In this document: piece by piece, positions 44,939-54,323 of the stretch
Layout: every line of letters begins with the position of its first letter
Position numbering within the stretch: the stretch's first letter is position 1
Assembly (NCBI RefSeq): GCF_024662235.1
Contig: NZ_CP096276.1
Span: forward strand, 558,001-622,000
Length of the DNA stretch: 64,000 bases
From: Pimelobacter simplex
Lineage (GTDB): Bacteria > Actinomycetota > Actinomycetes > Propionibacteriales > Nocardioidaceae
Direction of reading: 5' to 3'
The notes under the pieces: model-generated
What the model was told of the DNA's origin: nothing
Seen by the model: only the letters and a program-made list of their open reading frames with translations
Database searches by the model: none
Translations under genes and position numbers: made by a program

Positions 44939-45628
44939 ATGCGTTCCAAGATCATGACGGCCCTGACCGTCCTCGGCGCGGTCACCGTTCTGGTCCTCGC
45001 CGCCAACACCGCAGCCCTCGCCGCCACCGGCAAGGGCTTCCTGCTCGGCAAGGTCAACAGCACGAGCAAGGTGAGCACCCTGGCCCGTACGAAGCCCGGC
45101 CCGGCGCTCTCCGTCAAGACGAAGACGGGCAACGACGCCCCCTTCGCCGTCAACGGCAAGGGCAAGGTCACCAACCTCAACGCCGACACGGTCGACGGCA
45201 AGGACGCGAGCGCCCTCGGCACGCGCGCCTGGGTCTGGTCGTACTCCGGCTCGTCGTCCGCGTCGAGCGCGCACACCTACACGCTGCCCAACCTGCCCGC
45301 GGGCACCTACCTCTTCAACTACGAGGCGTGGCTGCGGCCCAGCACCTACAACGGTGCCGGGATCCTCGACTGCTACCTCAGCCGCGGTTCCCTGTACGGC
45401 GCTGAGTCGGGCGCCCCCGGCAACGCCAGCTTCGGCACCGGGGTCACCGGCTCGGCCACCATGACGCTGCCGGTCCCGGCCAGCGTGAGCCTGAACTGCC
45501 GGGTCAGCACCGGCACGTCCACCTGGACCTTCGACCAGAGCCAGCCCCTCCGGATCAGCGCCATCCCGATCAGCGAGCTGACGCTGAAGGGCTTCCCGAA
45601 CGCTCGGGTGCTCCCGCGGAGCAAGTGA
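44939..45628 (+). CDS. Secreted protein of unknown function
   Basis: A 229-residue protein with a signal peptide (MTALTVLGAVTVLVLAANTA, cut near ALAATG). The mature part includes NADTVDGKDASALGT and a beta-rich C-terminal half with two Cys (LDCYLS, LNCRVS) that could pair. The DTVDG.DAS pattern occurs in many secreted actinobacterial proteins of unknown role. GGAGA lies 4-8 nt upstream of ATG 44939. Probably controlled by the divergent BTAD regulator (inference from position). Confidence 0.7.
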   Translation: MRSKIMTALTVLGAVTVLVLAANTAALAATGKGFLLGKVNSTSKVSTLARTKPGPALSVKTKTGNDAPFAVNGKGKVTNLNADTVDGKDASALGTRAWVWSYSGSSSASSAHTYTLPNLPAGTYLFNYEAWLRPSTYNGAGILDCYLSRGSLYGAESGAPGNASFGTGVTGSATMTLPVPASVSLNCRVSTGTSTWTFDQSQPLRISAIPISELTLKGFPNARVLPRSK

Positions 45629-45645
45629 CCGAGCGGCGCTGACCT

Positions 45646-45679
45646 CGGACGCCCGACCCGTGGGGAGGTCGGGCGTCCG
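45646..45679 (+). terminator. Hairpin terminator after the secreted-protein gene
   Basis: A perfect 13-bp stem, CGGACGCCCGACC (45646-45658) with GGTCGGGCGTCCG (45667-45679), and an 8-nt loop, 18 nt after the stop codon. There is no T-run, as is common in high-GC actinobacteria. Confidence 0.7.
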
Positions 45680-45787
45680 TGCGTCCGTGGACCGGGCCAT
45701 TTCCGCCCCGCCGACCGCTCCGGCCCGCTAACGTCCCGGGTAACTACGTCCCGGGCCACCCGGGCGACGACGATGGGGAGTCGACGA

Positions 45788-47368
45788 ATGCGTGTGCAGA
45801 TGCTGAGCCGTGCCCGGCGGCGCTGGGTCGGAGCCGCCCTGGCGGCCGCGACGGCCGCGGCGGGAGCGGGCCTCGGGACGATGGCGAGCGCCGAGGCCGC
45901 CGAGCCGGTCCCGGTCGGGGCGATCTCGGGCACGGTGACCGCTCAGGTGGGCGGTGCGCCGGTCAAGGACGTCACGGTGATCGGCTACCAGCTGACCAGC
46001 GAGGCCGACGGCCCGGTGCGGACGTGGGTGCCGGTGCGGTTCGCGAAGACGAACGCGGCCGGGGCGTACACGCTCTACGGCTCCCCGGGCGAGTACCGGG
46101 TCCAGTTCTCGGCCTGCCCGGCGCAGGACTGCGCGGCGCCGACCTACGCGCCCGAGTTCTACAACGACGTGACGACGGTCGACGCCGCAACCACGCTCAG
46201 CATCACCGACAACGCCGACCGCACCGGCGTCAACGCGTCGCTGGCGCCCGGCCACCTGCTCGCGGGCACGGTCACCGGCCCTCAGGCAGCGGCGGTCGGC
46301 GACGGCCTGGTCACGGCGTACACCAAGACCGGCGACACCTGGAACGCCACCTACTTCTCGAAGATCGAGTCCGACGGCACCTACTCGTTCGTGGTGCCCG
46401 ACGGCAGCTACAAGGTCGGGTACGCCGGCAAGGGCGCCAACTACGCGCGGGAGTACTACAACGACAGCGCCGACCTCGCCGGGGCGCAGGCGCTCGCGGT
46501 CGCGGGTGCGCCGCGGACCGGGATCGACGCCCAGCTCGCGCTGATCAAGGTGCAGCCCACGGCCAAGCCCTACATCAGCGGCGTGCCGCGGGTCGGTGAC
46601 ACGCTCGCGGTGACGGTGGGCTCGTGGCTGCCGCAGTCCGACGACTACCAGTTCACCTCCACGTGGTTCCGCTCCGGCTCGCCGGACCCGATCGGGACCG
46701 GCGACAGCATCGTCGTCCCGGCCGCCGCGCTGGGGGAGAAGATCACGGTGCGCGTCTCCGGCACCCTCGCCGGGTACGACGCCAACGCGATCGCGTCCGA
46801 GCCGACCCCCACGGTGGCTCCCGAGCCGACCTCGCTCGCGTCGGTCGTCCCGCCGCGCGTGCTGGGCACCGCCCAGGTCGGCCGCACGCTGACGGTCGAC
46901 CCCGGCACCTGGGAGGCGACGCCCAACGCCTACGGCTACCTCTGGCTGGCCGACGGCACGCAGATCCCCGGTGCGACCGCGAGGACCTTCACCCTGACCC
47001 CCGCCCAGCTCGGCAAGGACATCACGGTGCTCGTCACCGCGATCGCGCCCGGCTACCTGGCCGGCTACGGCCAGGCGCGTGCGGCGACCGAGGTCAAGCC
47101 GGGTGCGCTGAGCGTGCGCACCGCGCCGCGGATCAAGGGCAAGGCGAAGGTCGGCTCCCGGCTCACGGTCACGTACGCCGCCGCGAGCCCGGCCGCGACC
47201 GTCCGGATCCAGTGGACCGTCGGCGGCAAGCCCGTCGCGGGCGCCACCCGGGCGACGTACAAGCCGGGCAAGGCGGCCAAGGGCAAGAAGGTCCGCGCCG
47301 TGGTGACCTACACCGCGCCGGGCTACGACCGGCGGAGCGTGGGTTCGGCGGCCGTTCGGGTGCGATAG
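45788..47368 (+). CDS. Secreted multi-domain protein (carboxypeptidase-regulatory-like and Ig-like modules)
   Basis: A 526-residue protein: signal peptide (AALAAATAAAGAGLG, cut near AEAAEP), two modules of the carboxypeptidase-regulatory/SdrD-B type (ISGTVTAQVGGAPVKDVTV...APEFYNDV and LAGTVTGPQ...YAREYYND), then three repeats of an Ig-like domain with the GTAQVGRTLTVDPGTWEA type start and a lysine-rich last one (IKGKAKVGSRLTV). ATG 45788 was chosen over 45773 because GGGGAG lies 8 nt upstream. Probably an extracellular surface or matrix protein; no sorting signal is seen. Confidence 0.75.
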   Translation: MRVQMLSRARRRWVGAALAAATAAAGAGLGTMASAEAAEPVPVGAISGTVTAQVGGAPVKDVTVIGYQLTSEADGPVRTWVPVRFAKTNAAGAYTLYGSPGEYRVQFSACPAQDCAAPTYAPEFYNDVTTVDAATTLSITDNADRTGVNASLAPGHLLAGTVTGPQAAAVGDGLVTAYTKTGDTWNATYFSKIESDGTYSFVVPDGSYKVGYAGKGANYAREYYNDSADLAGAQALAVAGAPRTGIDAQLALIKVQPTAKPYISGVPRVGDTLAVTVGSWLPQSDDYQFTSTWFRSGSPDPIGTGDSIVVPAAALGEKITVRVSGTLAGYDANAIASEPTPTVAPEPTSLASVVPPRVLGTAQVGRTLTVDPGTWEATPNAYGYLWLADGTQIPGATARTFTLTPAQLGKDITVLVTAIAPGYLAGYGQARAATEVKPGALSVRTAPRIKGKAKVGSRLTVTYAAASPAATVRIQWTVGGKPVAGATRATYKPGKAAKGKKVRAVVTYTAPGYDRRSVGSAAVRVR

Positions 47369-47414
47369 CCCTGGGATTCACCTGTCGTTGGCCGGGTGTC
47401 GTGATCGTGCGAGC

Positions 47415-50400
47415 GTGCGATCAACCCCCCGGCTCACCGGCCTGCTCGCGGCAGCGACGCTCCTGGTGCCCGTCCCGCTCGTCCTGTCCACCACGGCGCC
47501 CGCCCAGGCGGCCGCCTCCGACGTCCAGATCACCGAGTGGGCCTACAACGGCTCGGAGTTCGTCGAGATCACCAACACCGGGTCCGACCCGGTGGACCTG
47601 ACCGGCTGGTCGTTCGACGACAGCAGCCGGACCGCGGGTGCCTTCCCGATCGGGAGCCTGGGCACGCTGCGGGCGGGGGAGTCGGCGATCATCAGCGAGG
47701 CGAGCGCGGCGGCCTTCCGGGCCGAGTGGGACCTGCCGGTCGGCGTGAAGGTGGTCGGCGACAACGACCAGAACCTCGGTCGCTCCGACGAGATGAACAT
47801 CTACGACGCGGGCGGCACGCTGGTCGACCGGCTGACGTACGACGACCAGACCGGCCTCGGCCCGCGCACCGACATGTCGAGCGCCTGGGTGCCCGACGCG
47901 GCGGCGCTCGCCCACCCGGACGCGACCGGGTGGACGCTCTCGACCGCCGGCGACGCCGAGGGCTCCTGGACGTCGGCCGGCAACCACGTCGGATCGCCGG
48001 GGGTCTCGACCCACGGCGGCGCGAGCACCGTGCGGATCACCGAGTGGGAGTACAACGGCTCGGAGTTCTTCGAGATCACCAACCTCGGCGCCGGACCGGC
48101 CGACCTGACCGGGTGGTCCTACAACGACAGCGCGCGGACCCCGAACGCCGTCAGCCTCAGCCCGCTCGGCACGCTGGCGCGCGGTGAGTCCGCGGTCGTC
48201 AGCGAGGCCACCGCCGAGGCCTTCCGCACCGAGTGGGACCTGCCCGCGACGGTCAAGGTGCTCGGCAGCAACCCGGTCAACCTCGGGCGCAGCGACGAGA
48301 TCAACATCCACGACGCCGCGGGTGCGCTGGTGGACCGGCTCACCTACAACGACCAGGGCGCCGGCGACGTCGCCGGTCCGCGCACCGACACCGCCAGCGC
48401 GTGGGTGCCGGAGGCCGCGCTCGGTGCCAACCGGGCCAGCGCCTGGACCCGGTCGACCGCCGGTGACGCCGAGGGCTCCTGGACCTCGACCTCGGCCGGG
48501 GCGTTCGTCGCCTCGCCGGGCACCAGCACGCTCGGCAACAACCCTCCGGGCAAGCCCGGCGGCGGTGGCACCGGACCCGACCCGAGCACGATCAAGCTCA
48601 ACGAGGTCGAGTCCAACGGCGACGCCGTCGGCGACTGGGTCGAGATCACCAACACCGGAACCGCGCCGGTCGACGTCTCGGGCTGGAAGGTCCGCGACGC
48701 CGACGCCGGGCACCCGTTCGCCGTCGTCCCCAGCGGTACGACGCTCGCGCCCGGCGCCTTCTTCGCGCTCTACACCGAGTTCCCCCCGCCCGGCTTCGGC
48801 CTCGGCGTCGACGACTCGGTCACGCTCTACCAGGCCGACGGCACCTCGGTGGTCGACACCTACGCGTGGTCCGGCGGGCACGCCGCGACGACGTACGGCC
48901 GCTGCCCCGACGGCACCGGCACCTGGGAGGTGACCACGGTCCCGACGCGCGGGGCGGCCAACGCGTGCAGCCCGATCCGGATCAACGAGATCGAGTCGAA
49001 CGACGCGGCGGCAGGCCCGGACTGGGTCGAGCTGGTCAACCTCTCCGACGCCCCGGTCGACCTGGCCGGCTGGGTGCTCAAGGACAGCGGCGAGGCCGAC
49101 CCGACCACGCTGCCCACGCCGAGCGTCGTCCCGGCGCACGGCCACCTCGTGGTGAACACCCTGGCCGCGGGTCTGGGCGGCGCGGACAGCGTCCGCCTGC
49201 TCGACCCGGCCGCCAAGCTCATCGACTCGTTCTCCTGGACCGCGCACGCCACCCAGACCTACGGCCGCTGCAAGGACGGCGTCGGCGCCTTCGTCGACAA
49301 CGTCGCCCCGACGCCGGGTGCGGTCAACAGCTGCCCGGGCCTCGACACCCAGGCCTGGCCGGGCTCCCAGACGGTCCGCACCGTCGACCAGGCGGGCACG
49401 TTCAACCAGGACGCCAGCGGCCTGGTCTTCGACCCCGAGGACCCGAGCACGCTGTGGGTCGCGCAGAACAAGGCGGGCACGCTGACCAAGCTGGTCAAGG
49501 ACGGCGACGGCTACGTCCCGGCCGCCGGCTGGTCACCCGGCAAGAACCCGCGCTACGCCGACGGCACCGGCGCCCCCGACACCGAGGGCATCACGATCGG
49601 TCCGGACCACGCGATCTACCTGGCCGCCGAGCGCAACAACGACGTCAGCGGCGTCAGCAAGAACGTCGTGCTCCGCTACGAGCCCGGCACGTCGATGAAC
49701 GCCACCGACGAGTGGGCGCTCAACGGCCTGCTCCCGGCGGTCGGCGCCAACCTCGGCCTCGAGGGCATCACCTGGGTGCCGGACTCCTACCTCACCGGGG
49801 GCGGGCTGATCGACGAGACGACCAACCAGCCCTACAACCCGGCGTCCTACCCCGCGCACGGCACCGGCCTGTACGTCGTCGCGGTCGAGGGCACCGGCCG
49901 GCTCTACGTGCTCGCGCTCGACCAGACCGCCGCCGTCCAGGAGAGCGCGCACCTGGTCGCCACGATCGACCCGCAGCTCAAGACCAACGCCGGTCCTCCG
50001 GGCGTCATGGACGTCGTGTGGGACCCCGAGGCCGAGCGGCTCTGAGCGGTCTGCGACGACAGCTGCGACGGCGTCTCGGTGACGCTGAAGCTCCAGCAGA
50101 GCGGCCGGTTCGGGATCACCGCGGCCTACCAGCGCCCGGTCGGCATGCCGAACCTCAACAACGAGGGCTTCGCGCTCGCGCCGCAGTCGACCTGCGCCGC
50201 GGGGGAGAAGGCGGTGCTGTGGTCGGACGACGGCGACACCGGCGGCTTCTCGCTGCGCCAGGGCACGTTCCCGTGCACGGAGGTCTCGACCCCGCCGACG
50301 CCGGTGGTCAACACGGCCGCACCGGTGGTCACGGGCCGCGCCCAGGTGGGCGCGACCCTGACCGGCACGGCCGGGACCTGGACGCCGGCGCCGGGGACCA

Positions 50401-50843
50401 CGGCGTACCAGTGGCTGGCGAACGGTACGCCGATCGCCGGCGCCACCACCGCGCGCCTCGTCGTCGCGCCGGCCCTGGCCGGCAAGCGGATCAGCCTGCG
50501 GGTCACGGTCACCGCCGACGGCTTCCTCGAGGCCGCGAAGACGTCGAGCGCCACCGCACCCGTCGCGGCGGGCACGCTGGCGCTCGCGGGCCGGCCGAAG
50601 ATCACCGGCAAGGCGCGCGTCGGCACGAAGGTCGCGGTCCGGCTCGGGCGGGTCAGCCCGGCCGCGAAGGTCGGCTACGCCTGGTACGTCGACGGCCGGA
50701 GGATCGCCGGTGCCAAGGGCGCGAAGCTCCGTCTGGAGCGGAAGTGGGCCGGGCACCGGATCACCGTCAAGGCGACGTACACCGCTCCCGGCTACGCGCC
50801 GGCGACGGTGACCTCGCCCGCGGTGAAGGTCCGCCGCCGCTGA
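47415..50843 (+). pseudogene. Secreted lamin-tail-domain/beta-propeller protein with in-frame TGA
   Basis: One frame runs from GTG 47415 (TTG 47388 is an alternative) to TGA 50841-50843 with a single stop, TGA 50043-50045 (codon 877 of 1143). The protein has a signal peptide, four lamin-tail domains (VQITEWAYNGSEFVEITNTG, VRITEWEYNGSEFFEITNLG, IKLNEVESNGDAVGDWVEIT, IRINEIESNDAAAGPDWVEL), a phytase/esterase-like beta-propeller (GLVFDPEDPSTLWVAQN ... GLEGITWVPD) and two C-terminal Ig-like repeats. The TGA interrupts the propeller at DPEAERL-stop-AVCDDSCDG, where Trp (TGG) is expected. It is a one-base nonsense change or a sequencing error. Confidence 0.8.
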
Positions 50844-50844
50844 C

Positions 50845-50932
50845 CCACGAAGTGCGCGGGTTGCTGGCACGAAGTTAGGGGGTTGCTGCCTCGAGATCCT
50901 GATCTCGAGGCAGCAACCCCCGCACTTCGTGG
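50845..50932. terminator. Bidirectional terminator with nested inverted repeats
   Basis: A perfect 21-bp stem (50878-50898 with 50901-50921, core CTCGAGATC-CT-GATCTCGAG) is nested in outer arms CCACGAAGTGCG (50845-50856) and CGCACTTCGTGG (50921-50932). It lies between two convergent genes that end at 50843 and 50938. The outer arms and the repeated GGGTTGCT motif make it larger than needed for a terminator. Confidence 0.75.
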
Positions 50933-50937
50933 AGGGG

Positions 50938-53900
50938 TCAGCCCCGCCCGCCGCCGTGGTCGGTGGTCGGGAGGTAGCTGGCGTTGCCGGCGAACGTCAC
51001 GTCGAAGCCCTCGGCGTTGACGTAGGCCGGGATCCCGCCGGGCACCCGGCACGACGCCGTACCGGCGCTGTCGGTGACCGCGTCGCAGATGAACAGGTAG
51101 CCGCCCGCCAGCGAGCTGGTCGTGGAGAAGACCAGACGCTGGCCCGCGAGCGGGGCCCCGCCGACGCCGCGCAGCGTCGCCTTGACCGTGCGGACGGTCC
51201 ACAGCTGCGAGTTGATCACCGCCATGTCGGTGATCGTCGCCCGCGCCCGGTCGACGACCTGGAGCAGCTCGGGCGAGGCGCTGCCTGCCCGGCTCAGGTC
51301 ACCGGAGTAGGTCGCGGTCAGCCGGTGGCTGCCCGCGGCGAACCCGTCGACCTGCAGGGTCGCCCGCTGCTGGCCCTCGACCGTCGCCAGCGGCGCGGTG
51401 CCGAGCACCGCGTTGCCGGAGCGGAAGGTGACCGAGCCGGTGGGCTTGCCCGGGGTCGGGACGGCGTCGGAGACGATCGCGGTGAGCGTCACCCGGCCGC
51501 CGTACGTCGCCGGGTTGGCGCTCGACGTGATGCCGGTGACGGTCTCGACCGCGCCGACGCTCACGCCGGCGGCGGACTCGCTGCCGGTGTAGTTGAAGCT
51601 GCCGCCGTAGACCGCACGGACCTGGTGGGCGCCGGGCGTGAGCCCCGTGGTCGTGAACGACGCGGTGCTGGTCCGCTCGGCCGGCGCGGGAGCGAGGTTG
51701 GCCGCCCCGAGCAGGGTGTCGCCGTCCCAGAACTGGACCGGACCGGTGGCCCGGCCGGTGGCCGGCGAGACGACCTGGACCGTCGCGGTGAAGGTCACCG
51801 GCTGGCCCTGGTCGGCGGTCTCGGCGTCCGCCTCGAGGTCGAGCGCGGTGCCGCCCTTGCCGATGGTCTGGCCGTTGCCCTGGTCGAGCAGGCCGGTGCT
51901 CCCGACGAACCGGGGGTCGCCGCTGAAGACCGCGGAGATCCGGTAGGTGCCGGGTGCTGCCGAGCTGAAGGCGCTGCTCTGGGCGACGCCGCCGACGAGG
52001 GCCACCGGGCCGCCGAGGTTGGCGCCGTTGATCTTGAACTGGACGGTGCCCGAGGGCGAGCCGGCGCCGGGGGCGACCGGGCTGACCGTCGCGGTGAAGG
52101 TCACCGAGCCGCCCGACGGCGTCGGGTTGGCCGACGAGGTCAGGAGCGTCGAGGTCTGCGCCCGCTGCACCTTCTGCGCCACCGAGCCGTTGCTGCCGGT
52201 GAAGCTGTCGTCGCCGTCGTACGTCGCGACGATCGCGTGCTGGCCGACGCCGAGGTCGTCGAGCGTGACCGAGGCGATGCCGCCGGTCGCGGAGGAGACC
52301 GGGACGGTGTCGAGCACGGTGCTGCCGTCGGTGAAGGTCACCGTGCCCGAGGGCGAGCCGGCACCGGGGGCGACGACGCCGACGGTGGCCGTGAAGGTGA
52401 CCGGCTGGCCCGAGACCGCGGTGGGCGCGGAGCTGACCACGGTCGTCCTCGTCGCCGCCTTGTTGACCGTGTGGGTGGTGGTCGTGGAGACGCTGGTGAC
52501 GAAGTTCGGGTCCGCGCTGAGGTAGCGGGCCTTGACCTGGTGGGTGCCGCGGGCGAGCGTGCTGGTGCTCATCGTGGCAGTGCCGTCCTCGAGCGCGACG
52601 TAAGGGCCGGGCTGGCCGTCGATCTCGAACTGGACGGCGCCCTGCGGGTCGCCGGTCGCCGGGGCGTCCGGGGTGACCGTCGCGGTGATGGTCACGTTCT
52701 GGCCGACCACCGACGGGTTGGGGGCCGAGCTGACCGAGGTCGTCGTGGTGGCCGCGAAGACCTTCTGGGTCAGCGTGGCCGAGCCGCCGGCGAAGCGGTC
52801 GTCACCCTCGTAGTTGGCCGTGATGACGTGGTTGCCCGCGTCGAGGCCGACCGGCGGGGAGACCGCCGTCCCGCCGTTGAGGGCGACCGGGGCGCCGATC
52901 GGCTCGCCGTCGGCGGCGAACTGGACGGTGCCGGTCGGCTCGCCCGCGCCGGGACCGGTGACCGTGACGTCGGCGGTGAAGCGCAGCGGCTCACCGGCCA
53001 CGGCCTGGGCGTTGGACGTCGAGACCTCGACCGTGGTGTCGGCCCGGTTGACGCCGTGGGTGAGCTCGGCCGAGCTGCTGCTCGCGAAGTCGCCGTTGCC
53101 GTTGTACGTCGCCTGCACGGCGTGGTTGCCGGGACGCAGGTTGCTGACGGTCAGGGTCGCGGTGTCGCCGGTGAGCGGGATCGCGGTGCCGTACGGGTCG
53201 CCGTCGATGTTGAACTGCACGGCGCCACCGGGCTGGCCGACGCCGGGGGCGACCACGTCGACCTCGGCGGTGAAGGTGACCGCCTGGCCGCTCACCGTGG
53301 GGGAGCCGGTGCTGGTGAGCACCGTCGCGGTGGGCGCCTTGCCGACCGTGAGCTCCTTGGTGGCGGCCGTGCTGCCGATCAGGTTGCCGTCCCCGCTGTA
53401 GGAGGCGCCGATGGTGTGGGCGCCCGTGCTCAGCGAGTCCGTCGACGGCGAGGTCGCGGTGCCGGCGACGACCGGGACCGGGGCCCCGAGGTCGTTGCCG
53501 TCGACCGTGAACTGCACGGTGCCGGTGGGCTCGCTGGTGCCGTTGACCCGGGCCACCTGAGCGGTGAACGAGACGGCCTCACCGTGGACCACGGACGCCG
53601 GCGGCGCCAGCGTCGTGGTCGACGGGTTCTTGCCGACCGCGAACGGGCTCGAGGCGCTCGACGGCTTGTAGTAGGCGGTCTGCGCAAACGACGCCGTCAC
53701 GGTGGCGTTGCGCGGGGGACCGGACAGCGGCAGCGTCGCGGTGGCGACGCCGTTGGCATCGGTGGTCGCGTTGACCGACGTACCGCCGCTCAGCGCGAAG
53801 GTGACCGTCCGGCCCGGCAGCACCGAGGTGCCGAGGTTCGGGTCGGTCAGCGTCGCCTTGACGGTCGCCGAGGTGTTCTGCGCGCCGTCCGTGGCACCGG

Positions 53901-54309
53901 AGTAGGCGAGCTGGGTGATGTTGTCGATCGTCACCGACCGGTTGGTGGTCTTGGTGTTGTTGGAGCAGTAGAGGAAGCCCGAGCGGTTCCGCTCGATGGC
54001 CCGGGCCGTGTAGGCCCCGTTGGGGTAGTTGTGGGTGTCGATGCCGGCGCTCTTGCCGCCGGTACCGCCCTGGACGCTCTCGAACACGACCCCGCCGGTG
54101 CTGTTGATCAGCTGCAGCGTGGTCTGCGGTCCACTGGCGTTGAGGCAGCCGGTGCCGTCGGAGGCACCGCTGTTGGACAGGGTCGCATTGCCCCGGAGGG
54201 TGGCCCCGTCGGCGGGCCCGTTGATGTCCGCGGACGCCGAGGAGGCGAGCAGGACGGGCGTGCCGAGGGTCAGGGCGAAGGCCGCGAGAGCGGCGATGGA
54301 TCGGCGCAC
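50938..54309 (-). CDS. Secreted Ig-like repeat protein (about 8 Big_3-type domains)
   Basis: A 1123-residue protein: signal peptide (SIAALAAFALTLGTPVLLAS, cut near SASAD), an N-terminal domain with DGTGCLNASGPQTTLQL and two Cys, a first Ig-like module (ATVKATLTDPNLGTSVLPGR), then about eight repeats of about 95 residues, each with a PTGTVQF.VDG core and an ATYxGD-type end. GTG 54309 was chosen: GAAAGGAAG lies about 9 nt upstream and it lies 15 nt after the stop codon of the preceding gene, so the two form an operon. The repeats are those of surface or adhesin proteins; no anchor motif is seen. Confidence 0.8.
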   Translation of the reverse strand: MRRSIAALAAFALTLGTPVLLASSASADINGPADGATLRGNATLSNSGASDGTGCLNASGPQTTLQLINSTGGVVFESVQGGTGGKSAGIDTHNYPNGAYTARAIERNRSGFLYCSNNTKTTNRSVTIDNITQLAYSGATDGAQNTSATVKATLTDPNLGTSVLPGRTVTFALSGGTSVNATTDANGVATATLPLSGPPRNATVTASFAQTAYYKPSSASSPFAVGKNPSTTTLAPPASVVHGEAVSFTAQVARVNGTSEPTGTVQFTVDGNDLGAPVPVVAGTATSPSTDSLSTGAHTIGASYSGDGNLIGSTAATKELTVGKAPTATVLTSTGSPTVSGQAVTFTAEVDVVAPGVGQPGGAVQFNIDGDPYGTAIPLTGDTATLTVSNLRPGNHAVQATYNGNGDFASSSSAELTHGVNRADTTVEVSTSNAQAVAGEPLRFTADVTVTGPGAGEPTGTVQFAADGEPIGAPVALNGGTAVSPPVGLDAGNHVITANYEGDDRFAGGSATLTQKVFAATTTTSVSSAPNPSVVGQNVTITATVTPDAPATGDPQGAVQFEIDGQPGPYVALEDGTATMSTSTLARGTHQVKARYLSADPNFVTSVSTTTTHTVNKAATRTTVVSSAPTAVSGQPVTFTATVGVVAPGAGSPSGTVTFTDGSTVLDTVPVSSATGGIASVTLDDLGVGQHAIVATYDGDDSFTGSNGSVAQKVQRAQTSTLLTSSANPTPSGGSVTFTATVSPVAPGAGSPSGTVQFKINGANLGGPVALVGGVAQSSAFSSAAPGTYRISAVFSGDPRFVGSTGLLDQGNGQTIGKGGTALDLEADAETADQGQPVTFTATVQVVSPATGRATGPVQFWDGDTLLGAANLAPAPAERTSTASFTTTGLTPGAHQVRAVYGGSFNYTGSESAAGVSVGAVETVTGITSSANPATYGGRVTLTAIVSDAVPTPGKPTGSVTFRSGNAVLGTAPLATVEGQQRATLQVDGFAAGSHRLTATYSGDLSRAGSASPELLQVVDRARATITDMAVINSQLWTVRTVKATLRGVGGAPLAGQRLVFSTTSSLAGGYLFICDAVTDSAGTASCRVPGGIPAYVNAEGFDVTFAGNASYLPTTDHGGGRG

Positions 54310-54323
54310 AGCGGGTCTTCCTT

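Noticed and set aside
50043..50045. TGA as a selenocysteine codon
   Set aside because: The protein is not of a known selenoprotein family, the context calls for Trp, and no SECIS-like hairpin is evident directly downstream.
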